DNA of 64,000 nucleotides from Runella zeae DSM 19591 (GCF_000423565.1 NZ_AUIF01000037.1:53280-117279), one strand, 5' to 3'. Numbered from the stretch's first letter, positions 51,601 to 59,996 are shown. Numbers and translations: made by a program. The notes: generated by a model not told the origin, from the sequence alone.

Positions 51601-52441
51601 CACAGGCGGAGGAATAATATGTGCTGGAAGTGGAGGTAATGCTCCGGGCGCAGCGGTGGTACTTAGTGGCTCGCAAGTGGGAGTCAACTATCAACTAAAG
51701 CGGGGCGCTACCAATGTAGGAAATGCTGTAGCAGGGACGGGTAATATATTGGTGTTTTCAAATCAGACCGTTGCAGGAGAGTACTCGGTAGTAGCGATGA
51801 GCCCAGGAGGAGAATGTATGGAAACCATGAACAATTCCGTAACTATATCTACAGGTACTACACCTACTACTTACACCTTAACAGGAGGCGGGAGCTATTG
51901 TGCAGGTGGAGCAGGCGTAGCAATAGGTATGAGCAACTCGCAAGCGGGTGTCAACTATCAGCTGCGACGTAGCAATGCCAATATTGGGAGTCCTGTAGCA
52001 GGTAGTGGCAGTGCCATTTCTTTCGGTAATCAAACCTTGGCTGGGACTTATACCGTGGTAGCAACGCAAGTGAGCTCAGGCTGTACCCGTAATATGAGCG
52101 GCTCTAAGAGTGTGATTGTTTCCAATTGTGCAGGACGAGAAGGCATAGCCGATTGGTCAAATCAAGATAGCTTTTTTGAGGGGAAAAATTGGGCAGTGGT
52201 GTCTCCCAATCCTGTTGCAAATCAAAACCTCATGCTAGAGCTAAGAGGGGTAGCAGGTCAGTTGGTGAAATGGCAATTGGTGAGTCTGCAAGGGAATGTT
52301 CTCAAACAGCACCAAATGCAAGTGCCGTCTAACTTACACCGTCAGGAAATCAATGTCAGTACTTATAGCGTAGGAACTTATGTGTTGAAGGTAGAGACCG
52401 AAACACAGAAAGCCAATCTTAAAGTACTTAAGATAGAATAA
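48647..52441 (+). CDS. Large repetitive secreted adhesin with type IX sorting domain
   Basis: 1264 residues. Signal peptide (~1-24). Residues ~95-800 are a long series of degenerate repeats with a phrase like N-x-G-x-F/I-x-N-x-G (ENYGYITNSGTFEV, ENSGTFENNKLIRI, NTSGTFTNGGIIRK), predicted to form a right-handed beta-solenoid. Then Ig-like modules, two ~85-residue near-duplicates (FNVTGGGIICAGSGG and YTLTGGGSYCAGGAG...NYQLRR), and a C-terminal sorting domain (VVSPNPVANQNLMLEL to LKVLKIE). That domain directs export by the type IX system of Bacteroidota. Likely a surface or matrix protein. Confidence 0.88.
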   Translation: MIFSSTRIFCLWGLLFAVNLLYASPYNTKRVTNKKHVAASAADTLYIWTGAVNTDWNNQNNWLVDGSVPAAPPTFGSTQGKYTKIPALSNNNYPEINSSSGARALLIEEDAKVTILSGGTLKVVGSATDGVQNYGLITNNGSMEVDSAYNDGVLNYAGASIVNTATFTINNGLGNRLENYGYITNSGTFEVAGGIEASFINHPNARLINTQSFTSRGGANGALENSGKIDNYEQFSLVGGYLGTVCINLDTLYNHTGGTFSINGGRQSLLDNGKYIKNEGTMNISRTGNTDANVYAIINREGASIYNTLSATLTNSSFTQAGFENSGYIKNEGTWTLRDMGGSAQLLKNTSQGEIRNEGSWVVSNTSGNSVRNEGKISNGPSSSLSLSDMSTNQSIRNYGTFLSEAGCHLTMSGMGSSSIINYEGATFCNECSTTVGSLSGPVFENYGRMKHTKGSVTIESALSSLLRNEGYCYLNIEINNPDGSGMSTVIANTDSLILGPDTYINFTNSARTLRILNNYSTGYVYSEARIEVFDQMNTAIQNDGKMILAASSHIKTVALGAPITNGGELLNQGTILLDKAMTGFSNTGTFTNEGHINVNRFGSYSLNNTGTFTNKGHFETGNSTKGIFNDGGIIENQNVMEIDSVFENAISQQGANSTFTNTTTGKIYIDFVFQNGIKNDAGSFVNNGEIYVAQSDTVALAGVENSGTFENNKLIRIGGTGKIGMGIKNLGTFNNKAQSSLYLKSATGLGIENQGGAFDNQACAYIESEQAIVNTSGTFTNGGIIRKLNDAIVQASSIGTNTGNVVNEDSDTFTFAGSNAPLLVSISSSDDALCINSSRTLTATPSGGSFSITGPGTLVDNQLTATGAGTIQITYTFVSAEGCQFPPIQQTIEVPALPIITNVAVTQPNCGTTGSIVVTATGTGTIEYSKDNGANWQASSTFSNLSGGSYQVKARFVGEEVCIVSYVSNPVVLQNSGSLSIFNVTGGGIICAGSGGNAPGAAVVLSGSQVGVNYQLKRGATNVGNAVAGTGNILVFSNQTVAGEYSVVAMSPGGECMETMNNSVTISTGTTPTTYTLTGGGSYCAGGAGVAIGMSNSQAGVNYQLRRSNANIGSPVAGSGSAISFGNQTLAGTYTVVATQVSSGCTRNMSGSKSVIVSNCAGREGIADWSNQDSFFEGKNWAVVSPNPVANQNLMLELRGVAGQLVKWQLVSLQGNVLKQHQMQVPSNLHRQEINVSTYSVGTYVLKVETETQKANLKVLKIE

Positions 52442-52466
52442 TATGCTTGAGAACCATGATGTAAGC

Positions 52467-52501
52467 AAAATGGAGGATGTTCATATCCTCCATTTTCTTT
52501 C
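52467..52501 (+). terminator. Intrinsic terminator after the adhesin
   Basis: AAAATGGAGGAT (52467-52478) and ATCCTCCATTTT (52485-52496) pair exactly, followed by CTTTCTT. Confidence 0.88.
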
Positions 52502-52553
52502 TTAGATTCTCAATGAGTACGTGTTTTTTTTGAATAACTTATTTAACTCAAGC

Positions 52554-53960
52554 ATGGATAGATACGCACAGCTACAACTTTCGATTTTAGGAACAAAATC
52601 TGCTTTTGTCAAGATACAATGGCCTACTCGTTTTGGGGTATTGGTTTGTTGGGTATTGGCGACTTGCTTAGGGATTTTATATCCTTTTACGGTAGGAATG
52701 CTACTTTTTAGTATTGGTTTTATCAACTATGTATTGCTGTTAAGTTTTAGGATAAACAATAATTTTTTAGCTAAAACGAAAACGACTTCCAATATCTACG
52801 AAACTTCTCTTATTGAATGGCCGAGTTTTTCGATTATAGTTCCTTTAAAAAACGAATCCGCAGTAATTGAGGGGACTTTTCGGGCGATTCATGCCTTGAC
52901 ATATCCCACCCACCTCAAAGAAGTCATTGTAGTGGTGGAAGAGACGGACGCTGTCACTCAAGAAAGCCTACGTAAACTCACTTTGCCGTCTTATTTCCAT
53001 GTTTTGTATATCCCAGAGCTACCGCCTTATACCAAAGGGAGGGCTTTGGTACATGCGTTGAAAATAGCTACGGGCGAGTATGTGACGGTCTATGATGCCG
53101 AAAGCCGCCCCGAACCTTCCCAACTTCAAAAAGCGGCATTTGCTTTTGCTAATACCCAAGAAGAACTATGTTTACAAGCTAAAATCCATATATCAAATCC
53201 TAATACAAGTTGGGTAAGTCGTCAGTTTGCAGGAGAATACTACGAATGGTATGAGCGCCACATGCAAGAGTTGTCATCGCAAAAGCTGCCGTTTGGATTA
53301 GGTGGGAATTCTTTTTTTGTTTCAAAAACCAATCTCGAAAAAGCAGGTGCTTGGGATCCTTTCAATGTCACAGAAGATGCAGAATTGAGTGTTAGACTTG
53401 TACAAAACAACGTAAAAATCACGCTTTTGGAGAGTGTCACCACAGAGTCATGTCCTGATAAAATAAACGACTGGATTAATCAACGTACACGCTGGAACAA
53501 GGGACTCTTTATCACTCAGTTGGTACATCTAAAAAGTAGTTGGCGTCAGGGCGGTTTTGGACTAGAAGGCTGGTTGAGTTTTTGGGTACCTATGATGAGT
53601 GCCGCTATGGTGCCATTTTTTAATATTTACATTCCTTTGTACTTAGGGCTAAGCGATATACCTTATCCATTGCTTATTTTGATGAATGTGAGTTTGTGGA
53701 TTTTGTTGGCGTTTAGCTTGGGTTGTTCTTGGATTATTAATTTGAAATCGTATAGTCAATTAAGTATTCAAAAATCAAATTTTGGGGTGTTTTTTGATGC
53801 TATTCGGTATTTGTTTTTGCATTTTGCGGCTGGTTTTAAATCGTATGTGGAGTACTTTTTTGCCCCTATGCATTGGCATAAAACGATACACAACGAACTG
53901 CCCCCACCAACACCTTCTCAGGAAGAGATTTCTCCTCAGAAGGTATTGGTATCAACCTAA
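52554..53960 (+). CDS. Family 2 glycosyltransferase, polymer-synthase-like
   Basis: 468 residues from the ATG at 52554; a GTG at 52521 would add 11 residues. Two N-terminal membrane helices (~22-65), then a GT2 domain: SIIVPLKNESAVIEGTFRAI, YDAESRPEP (the DxD-like metal site), GGNSFFVSK, DAELSVRLVQ and the processive-synthase motif QRTRW (INQRTRWNKGLF). Several helices follow. This is the layout of cellulose/hyaluronan-like synthases that extend and export a sugar chain. No accessory genes are beside it, so the product is unknown. Confidence 0.86.
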   Translation: MDRYAQLQLSILGTKSAFVKIQWPTRFGVLVCWVLATCLGILYPFTVGMLLFSIGFINYVLLLSFRINNNFLAKTKTTSNIYETSLIEWPSFSIIVPLKNESAVIEGTFRAIHALTYPTHLKEVIVVVEETDAVTQESLRKLTLPSYFHVLYIPELPPYTKGRALVHALKIATGEYVTVYDAESRPEPSQLQKAAFAFANTQEELCLQAKIHISNPNTSWVSRQFAGEYYEWYERHMQELSSQKLPFGLGGNSFFVSKTNLEKAGAWDPFNVTEDAELSVRLVQNNVKITLLESVTTESCPDKINDWINQRTRWNKGLFITQLVHLKSSWRQGGFGLEGWLSFWVPMMSAAMVPFFNIYIPLYLGLSDIPYPLLILMNVSLWILLAFSLGCSWIINLKSYSQLSIQKSNFGVFFDAIRYLFLHFAAGFKSYVEYFFAPMHWHKTIHNELPPPTPSQEEISPQKVLVST

Positions 53961-53968
53961 ATAGGTAT

Positions 53969-55636
53969 TTAAGGCAACTTGGGGTGTTTTTTATGCCAAG
54001 TGGTAGCATCTTGATATACCTTGGCTACGCCCAAAAGCTTGGCTTCGGCGTAGAGTTGAGAAGTAAACGTAATACTAGTGGGCATTCCGTTTTTGTTGAA
54101 TCCATTGGGCAGACATACACTTGGATGGCCCGATAGATTGGTATAGGTCAAGTTGCCTCCTGCATACGTAGGAGTGATATACACTTCCAATTTTTCTTTC
54201 TTCAAAATTTGGTATAAATCTTGAATCATCTTGGTTCGGACGCGTTGGGCCTGTACATACTCTACGGCCGGAATAAACCGCGCCGACCGAAACTCATTGG
54301 GCCAGGCATTTTTGATTTGACGTACCATTTGATCATCTTTGTTGGTGAGGGTAAGTTCGTCAAAAGCTGCGCCTCCTTCTACGCCAATGGCAATTGTCAA
54401 GTCTCCCAAAGGATAGGAGGGAAGCTCAAAAGCTACCAATTCGGCACCCAATTCGCGGAGTTTCGAGAGAGTTAGGGAATCATTGGCACGGTTGGGGTAA
54501 TTTGACTCAAACGCTTTTTTGAGATAGCCAATCCGCATTCCTTTGAGGGTTTTGAGAGGTTCATAGTTAAAGGGCAAATCCCTCACCGTAGCATCATATC
54601 CATCTGGCCCTTTGATGGCATCAAAAACCAAAGCACAGTCTTCGACCGAGCGCGTCATTGGGCCAATTTTGTCCATACTCCAGCTCAGGGCCATTGCTCC
54701 GTAGCGACTTACGCGTCCAAAAGTAGGGCGCAATCCGGTGACGCCATTGACGGTAGAAGGAGAGACAATCGACCCTAATGTTTCGGTCCCGATGGCAAAG
54801 GGCAAACAGCCCGCTGCCACTGCCGAACCCGACCCCGCCGAAGAACCACTTGCCCCTGTTTGGGTATTCCAAGGGTTGCGAGTCATTCCTCCAAACCATA
54901 CATCGCCCCATGCAAATTCCCCAACCGACATTTTGGCCACTAACACCGCTCCTGCTTTTTCGAGCCGCTGAATCACCGTGGCGTCGTAGGGCAATTGTTG
55001 GTTTTTGTAAATATTAGAACCCCAAGTGGTAGGATATCCTTTTTTTGCCAGCAAATCTTTGGCACCGTACGGAATCCCATGCAAGGGACCTCGATATTTC
55101 CCCGCTTTGATTTCGGCGTCAGCTTGGGCGGCTTGCTGCATGGCAAGGTCTTCGGTCAAAGTGACGACATTGAGCAACGTAGGGCTATATTTTTTGAGCC
55201 TGCTAATAAAAAATTGGGCCAATTGGACCGAGGAAATTTGTTTGGTTCGAATCAGCGCTCCCAATTCGGCAACTGTATAAAAAGCCAAACTGTCGCGATT
55301 GGGGGGTAAAGTTACTTTTCCTAAAGTGCTGGCTTGAAAAGGTTTTTTTGTTTTTTCAAACTCAAAACCAACCGGAACGGGGTCAAAAAGCAGAGCGGGG
55401 GCAATGTCGTTGGTAAGGGATATTTTGCGAACTCGCTCAAAACCTTTGAGTTGGTCGTTGAGGTTGTCGAGCATAGAATCTCGTTCGGCAGCCGAAAATT
55501 CTATTCCAAACACCTTAGAAGCATAATTAACAATGTCGGCAGTGATGGGGTTTTCGGCGGGGCGGTAGGCGGTTCCGAGCAAAAAGCTGGCAGCACAAAC
55601 ACAAAGAACCCCCAAAGAAAGTAAAAGTTTTCTCAT
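53969..55636 (-). CDS. Secreted amidase-signature-family hydrolase
   Basis: 555 residues with an N-terminal signal (LLLSLGVLCVCAASFLL; the Cys could be a weak lipobox). From residue ~115 the amidase-signature fold: catalytic Lys193 in HGIPYGAKDLLA, the cis-Ser segment GASGSSAGSGSAVAAG (262-276) and the nucleophile region GTETLGSIVSP (S289). Catalytic triad Ser-cisSer-Lys is intact. It resembles GatA but is exported, so it acts on amides in the periplasm rather than on tRNA. Convergent with the glycosyltransferase, eight bases between stops. Confidence 0.9.
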   Translation of the reverse strand: MRKLLLSLGVLCVCAASFLLGTAYRPAENPITADIVNYASKVFGIEFSAAERDSMLDNLNDQLKGFERVRKISLTNDIAPALLFDPVPVGFEFEKTKKPFQASTLGKVTLPPNRDSLAFYTVAELGALIRTKQISSVQLAQFFISRLKKYSPTLLNVVTLTEDLAMQQAAQADAEIKAGKYRGPLHGIPYGAKDLLAKKGYPTTWGSNIYKNQQLPYDATVIQRLEKAGAVLVAKMSVGEFAWGDVWFGGMTRNPWNTQTGASGSSAGSGSAVAAGCLPFAIGTETLGSIVSPSTVNGVTGLRPTFGRVSRYGAMALSWSMDKIGPMTRSVEDCALVFDAIKGPDGYDATVRDLPFNYEPLKTLKGMRIGYLKKAFESNYPNRANDSLTLSKLRELGAELVAFELPSYPLGDLTIAIGVEGGAAFDELTLTNKDDQMVRQIKNAWPNEFRSARFIPAVEYVQAQRVRTKMIQDLYQILKKEKLEVYITPTYAGGNLTYTNLSGHPSVCLPNGFNKNGMPTSITFTSQLYAEAKLLGVAKVYQDATTWHKKHPKLP

Positions 55637-55697
55637 TGATTTTTAGGTTGATGATAAAGTAGAACTAACAATAGTAACGATTAAAGCCAGAATGGTG

Positions 55698-55727
55698 TTT
55701 GCAATTTAGTACAAATCTGTATATTTG
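55698..55727 (+). promoter_or_regulatory. Promoter of the tRNA-Arg gene
   Basis: TTTG at 55698-55701, 18-base spacer, then TATATTTG at 55720-55727 (TAnnTTTG). RNA would start near 55734, 14 bases before the tRNA. Confidence 0.7.
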
Positions 55728-55747
55728 CAGCCCAATTCGCTCAAAAT

Positions 55748-55819
55748 GCACCCGTAGTTCAATGGATAGAATTATGGTTTCCGGTACCATCGATAGGGGT
55801 TCGAGTCCCTTCGGGTGCA
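55748..55819 (+). tRNA. tRNA-Arg, anticodon CCG
   Basis: 72 bases form a complete cloverleaf. Acceptor GCACCCG (55748-55754) with CGGGTGC (55812-55818), D stem GTTC/GAAT, anticodon stem ATGGT/ACCAT with loop TTCCGGT (55779-55785, anticodon CCG), four-base variable loop, T loop TTCGAGT (55800-55806). Discriminator A at 55819; CCA is not encoded. It reads codon CGG. Its 3' end is the attachment site of the element that follows. Confidence 0.95.
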
Positions 55820-55821
55820 CA
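55799..55821 (+). repeat. attL core (23 bp) inside the tRNA gene
   Basis: Identical to 61709-61731. It begins with the T-loop GTTCGAG and ends just past the tRNA. The preceding base differs (G against T), fixing the left limit. Confidence 0.92.
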
Positions 55822-55875
55822 CTATATTAATTTAAGTTATTGATTTTGAGTCAGTTGTCGAATGTGGTCATTTGT

Positions 55876-55895
55876 AGGTGACGCCTCAGGTGACG
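55876..55895 (+). repeat. Paired AGGTGACG repeats at the left end
   Basis: AGGTGACG at 55876-55883 and 55888-55895, 12 bases apart. The same pair occurs at the right end (61580-61599). Likely arm-type integrase-binding sites. The pair overlaps the last codons of the replication gene. Confidence 0.65.
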
Positions 55896-57274
55896 TTTTT
55901 TGTTTCTTCACTGTGGTTATTGTCCAATTTTACCTCATAAGGTGTTCCCTCCCAACGTTTCAATAGCTCCTTTTTTTCGTCTGATAATCTAATTACATCA
56001 CTAGGAGCAAACAAACTATTTTCGTTTTGAAGTTTGATTAAACGATTTCGTAGGTTATTAGCGGGGTTGGTATGTTTATTTCTGACATTGTGCGCTGCGT
56101 AGTAGGCAGCATCGTGTTTGGTTCGTTTGCGTTTGTTGGTTCGGTGCTGATTAGTTACAGCTGCCAGTAGTTCGGCATCGTTTCTCAATGCCGTTTCCCC
56201 TAAAAAAACACTGCCTCTCCTTTGGCCTGAAATATCGGCCATGCTGACTTTACAAATGGCTGTTTGGGTTTGCCCCGTTTGTAGCAAATTTACATTTAAG
56301 GTAAAGGGTAAATTTGCTACACTTTCAGTTTTTGAGCCTGTATCTTTTGGGTTCTGCAAGTCGGTAAATTTGCTACACTTTCCGTTCGTTAATTTGACCC
56401 ATTTATCAGCAATAAGTAGGGAAACTGTTTGTTGCCAATGTTCCGCATTGGGATGATTTTCAATCAAGGAACGAAAGGCAGACAAACGCCTGTCATATTC
56501 AGTTCGAGCGCGGTCATATTCGGTTTTGCCCGTAAAATCTTCTCGTTGCGGTCTTACCCATGTTTTAGGATTGCGTCCAGTGTTTAAAAGTTCTCTTTGG
56601 GTCTGTTTCAGCGTTTGGGCTGTTATTTGGGGTTCGTCAAAAAGTATTTCGTCAAAATACCCCTTTAGAATCGCTCCTAAACGCTCATAGTTTGATGTGT
56701 TAGTCAAGTTTCCCAACGTTTTGATTGAAACGCCCTTAGTGTCTAAGAACTGCATTTTTAATACTTTTATCTCAAACCGTAGGAGGTTTTTAGTTTGGCG
56801 GTATTGGGTGCCTTTGTCGTAGATTTTTAAGATAAAATGCTCGTGCTGACATTGGTAATAATTGATACCTTCATCGACGATTTTTATAAATGGCCTTCCT
56901 TTGTGGCAAATGAGCCGTTCTAAGAACTTTTTTGGCGCAAAGGGTGTACAGACATTTACCCCAAACTCAATATTGTTTAAATGGCTGTTTTCGCTGATTC
57001 GGAACCGTTCCCGTAGTTCGTTGATTGTGACTGCTAATTGGTCGACTCCAAAGTCGTTATAGTTGTGGGCTCCTTTGTTGGCGTATTTGTGCAAACTTCC
57101 CTGAATGTTTACAAAGTTGCCTTTGATGGTAAATCGCAAATTGGCGTATTCGGCCGTTTGGCTTTCAATGGCTCCTGTTCTTTCGGGGACGTGTAATTGC
57201 CAGTATAGCAAAGGATTTTGTTTCAATGCTTCAACGTCGGTCAGGGCATTAAGTATCTTGATTCCGTCAAACAT
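55886..57274 (-). CDS. Replication-initiator-like protein of the element
   Basis: 462 residues from the ATG at 57274; a longer start at 57340 would cover the leader signals described below. Residues ~30-190 look like the phage/plasmid replication proteins of the gene-II type found in Bacteroidota elements: LRFTIKGNFVNIQGSLHKYA, NYNDFGVDQLAVTINEL, LNNIEFGVNV, HFILKIYDKGTQY, NLLRFEIKV. These start replication, often by rolling circle; the nicking Tyr cannot be assigned by eye. The C-terminal half is basic and variable. The right-hand neighbour is the tRNA. Confidence 0.6.
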   Translation of the reverse strand: MFDGIKILNALTDVEALKQNPLLYWQLHVPERTGAIESQTAEYANLRFTIKGNFVNIQGSLHKYANKGAHNYNDFGVDQLAVTINELRERFRISENSHLNNIEFGVNVCTPFAPKKFLERLICHKGRPFIKIVDEGINYYQCQHEHFILKIYDKGTQYRQTKNLLRFEIKVLKMQFLDTKGVSIKTLGNLTNTSNYERLGAILKGYFDEILFDEPQITAQTLKQTQRELLNTGRNPKTWVRPQREDFTGKTEYDRARTEYDRRLSAFRSLIENHPNAEHWQQTVSLLIADKWVKLTNGKCSKFTDLQNPKDTGSKTESVANLPFTLNVNLLQTGQTQTAICKVSMADISGQRRGSVFLGETALRNDAELLAAVTNQHRTNKRKRTKHDAAYYAAHNVRNKHTNPANNLRNRLIKLQNENSLFAPSDVIRLSDEKKELLKRWEGTPYEVKLDNNHSEETKNVT

Positions 57275-57396
57275 AGGGTTTTTTATATCTTTGTGTTCAC
57301 TACACGGATTTATTCGCGTTAGTCGAACATGATTGAACACAAAGGCCGCGCGGTGGATCCGTACGGCCTTTTTTGTAGTTTAAAATCATCTTTGAG
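57275..57396. promoter_or_regulatory. Leader of the replication gene with overlapping signals
   Basis: On the plus strand a -7-like TATCTTTG (57286-57293) leads towards a stem AAAGGCCG/CGGCCTTT with a T run (57341-57374), which could define a ~70-base antisense RNA. TTTGTGTTCA (57290-57299) and TGAACACAAA (57334-57343) form an inverted repeat. GCGTTAGTCGAACA (57316-57329) recurs with one change in the integrase leader (61540-61553). Confidence 0.45.
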
Positions 57397-57561
57397 TTAT
57401 CCCGGTTCGTTTTCGTCAGGCCATGTATAAAGTTCGCTCAGTGTAAATTCGGGATCTTCAACAGCTTCCATGTCAGGTAGTAGCGTGAACTCAATATCAT
57501 CGGCAAACTTCATTTGCTCTGTCTTAAAATCTTCGTTTTGTGTTGGCTCTTTCGGGTTCAT
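57397..57561 (-). CDS. Small acidic protein of the element
   Basis: 54 residues: MNPKEPTQNEDFKTEQMKFA, then DDIEFTLLPDMEAVEDPEFT and LSELYTWPDENEPG. Strongly acidic, no hydrophobic segment. It lies 13 bases downstream of the 132-residue gene in the same operon. Unrecognised; acidic proteins of this size in mobile elements are sometimes DNA mimics or inhibitors, but nothing here proves it. Confidence 0.5.
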   Translation of the reverse strand: MNPKEPTQNEDFKTEQMKFADDIEFTLLPDMEAVEDPEFTLSELYTWPDENEPG

Positions 57562-57574
57562 GTTGGTAAACGGG

Positions 57575-57973
57575 TTAGAGTAAATACATCAAATCATCAA
57601 TGCCACCGTATCGCCTGGTCAGTCCATCGAAAAACCATAGGGTTAAAATCTCCGAATTGTCCGAAAACCGAAACAGACTAAAGTTTTCTACGAATGAGCC
57701 GCGAAAACGGCCAAATGTCCGGAAACTACCTGTATAGATGTTGGAACGGTTGGTTTCACGGAGACCTGTAAACCACCGCCAACCGCGTTTTAAATCCTGT
57801 TCTTTGGGTAGGCGGTCGCGGCCGTGGATAATCATTGAGGCTTTGATGTGATCTGATTGGCGTTCCTCTACTTTCAATTCGTTGGGCAACTTAGATGCGG
57901 TTGGCGGTGCCGATGTGAGTTTATACCAGCCCGTAGCGCGGTCGAGCGTGTAGATCAGTTTCTTGTGATTCAT
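57575..57973 (-). CDS. Hypothetical protein of the element
   Basis: 132 residues, basic in the centre (RLPKEQDLKRGWRWFTGLRET) with an aromatic-rich C-terminal half (SFRTFGRFRGSFVENFSLFRF, LWFFDGLTRRYGG). Its start overlaps the stop of the HTH gene by one base, so it is probably translated with it. I do not recognise the family. The position between the HTH and replication genes suggests a replication or control role. Confidence 0.6.
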   Translation of the reverse strand: MNHKKLIYTLDRATGWYKLTSAPPTASKLPNELKVEERQSDHIKASMIIHGRDRLPKEQDLKRGWRWFTGLRETNRSNIYTGSFRTFGRFRGSFVENFSLFRFSDNSEILTLWFFDGLTRRYGGIDDLMYLL

Positions 57974-58293
57974 CAGGCCACCCGTTTTTTGTGTTTGATC
58001 TGTTTTGCTGTTTCGATCGTAGCCAGTATTTCATCGCGGCGGTACCGCACCCTACTGTTTACAATAACTTTTTTAGGGATGATACCTGCCTTATCCCATT
58101 CGTGAAGGGTGACCAACGAAATGCGGTACAGTTTGGCCGTTTCTTTGCGGGTTAGGTACTCGGGTAGATCGTGCTTGGGGGTGGGAGGGGTGAAGTTGGC
58201 CAGTTCTTCCTTAACGGCCTCTCGGAAAATAGATTTTAATTCGGCTCGTGCCTCTGCATCGAAAGGCATCAGTAATGTTTGTGTAGCTATCAT
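57973..58293 (-). CDS. Helix-turn-helix DNA-binding protein (excisionase-like)
   Basis: 106 residues. An N-terminal helical part (~10-35) and a HTH_17/MerR-type domain: LPEYLTRKETAKLYRISLVT, LHEWDKAGIIPKKV, RVRYRRDEILATIE. This domain is typical of excisionases and small regulators of integrative elements in Bacteroidota. It may direct excision or repress the replication and integrase promoters. It overlaps the next gene by one base. Confidence 0.82.
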   Translation of the reverse strand: MIATQTLLMPFDAEARAELKSIFREAVKEELANFTPPTPKHDLPEYLTRKETAKLYRISLVTLHEWDKAGIIPKKVIVNSRVRYRRDEILATIETAKQIKHKKRVA

Positions 58294-58381
58294 TTTGCAT
58301 CATTCGGGGAATGTTCTGCCCGATTTGAATGCAAAGGAGTAAGAAAGGTAGTAGGGATAAAAAGGAGAAAATATCCTTTTC

Positions 58382-59200
58382 TCATTCTCTATATTGTAGA
58401 CGAAGTTTGGTAAATTCTGACTTGATTTTTAGTTCTTCATTAGGGTAATGATGCAATAGAAATACTTCCGCTATATCTATGTGTTTTGCAAACTTTACGT
58501 TTGTTGTCTTTAAATATGAATGAAGGGTTTCAATGTTGTGTTTTCCGCCAAATCTATCCATTGCCCATTGTGCGGCCATCGTAACACTGTCTTTTGCCTC
58601 ATTAGTAGAGGTGCCATTGAAGGGAAATTCTTTTACTTTACCCAAACGTCCCAAAACAAAAATTGCCAGAAAAAAGGCCGCGCACGTTTGAAGTTGGGGG
58701 TGTTTTTGCGTTTCCTTAGTTGTTAAGCTATTGATAGCTAGTTTGTAATAGTCGGCATACAGTTGTTCTCTAATTTGGTCAAACTCACATGACATTAGTT
58801 CCTTTTCATAATGTTCTATTGTGATTAAGTTATCGGGGTTATATTCTATAATATACCTCAATTCCTCCTGTTCTGTCAAAAGATTGTCAGCATTTCTTTG
58901 ATGTTCAATCCATTTATTTTTAATATCTATAAGTACTAGGTCTTTGTTGTGTCCGGCATTGATTCGTGCCTCTATATCAAACAGATACTGTTGATACAAT
59001 ACCCCTGAGTATAAATACAAAAATGATTCATAGGGTGTCTTATACTTGTCTTTTTTTGGAGGCAATACTGAAATTTCGCCTGTTTCGATATTTATCCTAA
59101 TTGCACTAGGGAATGCATGAGCCTTAACAATATCACCAAAGACAGATCGGATTTTATTAGCTGCATCCCTAACCAAATCATTGATTGATTCTTGTGTCAT
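58382..59200 (-). CDS. Unrecognised protein of the element, possible cargo
   Basis: 272 residues from the ATG at 59200 (the frame opens at 59236). Mostly charged and helical, no signal peptide or membrane helix, though LQTCAAFFLAIFVLGRLGKV is a hydrophobic patch. Other parts: VRDAANKIRSVFGDIVKAHA, YESFLYLYSGVLYQQYLFDI, AAQWAMDRFGGKHNIETLHS. I know no family. It is the largest gene without an element-maintenance function, so it is the best cargo candidate. Confidence 0.6.
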   Translation of the reverse strand: MTQESINDLVRDAANKIRSVFGDIVKAHAFPSAIRINIETGEISVLPPKKDKYKTPYESFLYLYSGVLYQQYLFDIEARINAGHNKDLVLIDIKNKWIEHQRNADNLLTEQEELRYIIEYNPDNLITIEHYEKELMSCEFDQIREQLYADYYKLAINSLTTKETQKHPQLQTCAAFFLAIFVLGRLGKVKEFPFNGTSTNEAKDSVTMAAQWAMDRFGGKHNIETLHSYLKTTNVKFAKHIDIAEVFLLHHYPNEELKIKSEFTKLRLQYRE

Positions 59201-59308
59201 TTCACCAGATGTTAGTCGAACAATTGTTGTTATCAATCAAAGAGAGGTAAGTACCTCTCTCTATTTCTTAGTTTTGACCCGATTGAGTATAAAAAGGTGC
59301 ATGAGCCT

Positions 59309-59539
59309 TTAAGGTTGATTGCCAATATTCTCTCGAAAAAGGAGAAATTCGACACTTCTTGTGTATACAATAGCTTCGTTGTAATCTTCTTTATGAAAAA
59401 GTGAAGACTTTAAATGACTGATAAAGTTAGGCCACCATTGAGAATCATTGTTGCCATGCTCTTTGCGGTAGTCTAAATATTCTGTTCTTGTGAATTGATG
59501 CAACATATTTGTTGATAGATTGATTAACATTGCGTCCAT
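59309..59539 (-). CDS. Small hypothetical protein of the element
   Basis: 76 residues (MDAMLINLSTNMLHQFTRTE start). Soluble, mixed charge, aromatic-rich middle (NNDSQWWPNFISHL). Lies 72 bases upstream of the 284-codon frame on the same strand. No family recognised. Confidence 0.5.
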   Translation of the reverse strand: MDAMLINLSTNMLHQFTRTEYLDYRKEHGNNDSQWWPNFISHLKSSLFHKEDYNEAIVYTRSVEFLLFRENIGNQP

Positions 59540-59729
59540 GTGGTCTAAAAGTTTAATATGAAATATTACGTTTGATTGGGTATTGAATGATAATAGTGAA
59601 TATTACAAAAGGGGTTTTAGGTCATTTTGTTTCACCCTTATACGTGCGCGTGTAGCTGAAATAAATGTGTCAAAGGGAGCATTTACACAAAATGGATAGC
59701 ATAATAACATGGTTTTGTGTTATTGATAG

Positions 59730-59993
59730 CTATGCCGCGTTTTGGGTTGATATGTTAGAACTGTTATTTCGTTGTTTTAGATATTGATTAAATTCTTCAA
59801 TAGCAGCATCAACAGGGGTCAGTGTCTCCAAAAATGTATTGAGTCTTTCACCTACTAATACTTTTACCTGCTGACGTTGTTCTTCATTAAAGGTTTGGAG
59901 TTTAGCCGCAAATTCGGCCTTTATTTGAGCGCGTTCTGTCTCATTTGTAGCCTTCTCAATTTGGGTATAGTACTCATTTACAAAAGTTTCCAT
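59730..59993 (-). CDS. Small helical protein downstream of the integrase
   Basis: 87 residues, almost entirely predicted helix with heptad-like spacing (YYTQIEKATNETERAQIKAE, FNEEQRQQVKVLVGERLNTF). Three bases after the 63-residue gene, so the same operon as the integrase. Unrecognised; could help the integrase or form a small complex with its neighbour. Confidence 0.6.
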   Translation of the reverse strand: METFVNEYYTQIEKATNETERAQIKAEFAAKLQTFNEEQRQQVKVLVGERLNTFLETLTPVDAAIEEFNQYLKQRNNSSNISTQNAA

Positions 59994-59996
59994 GGT

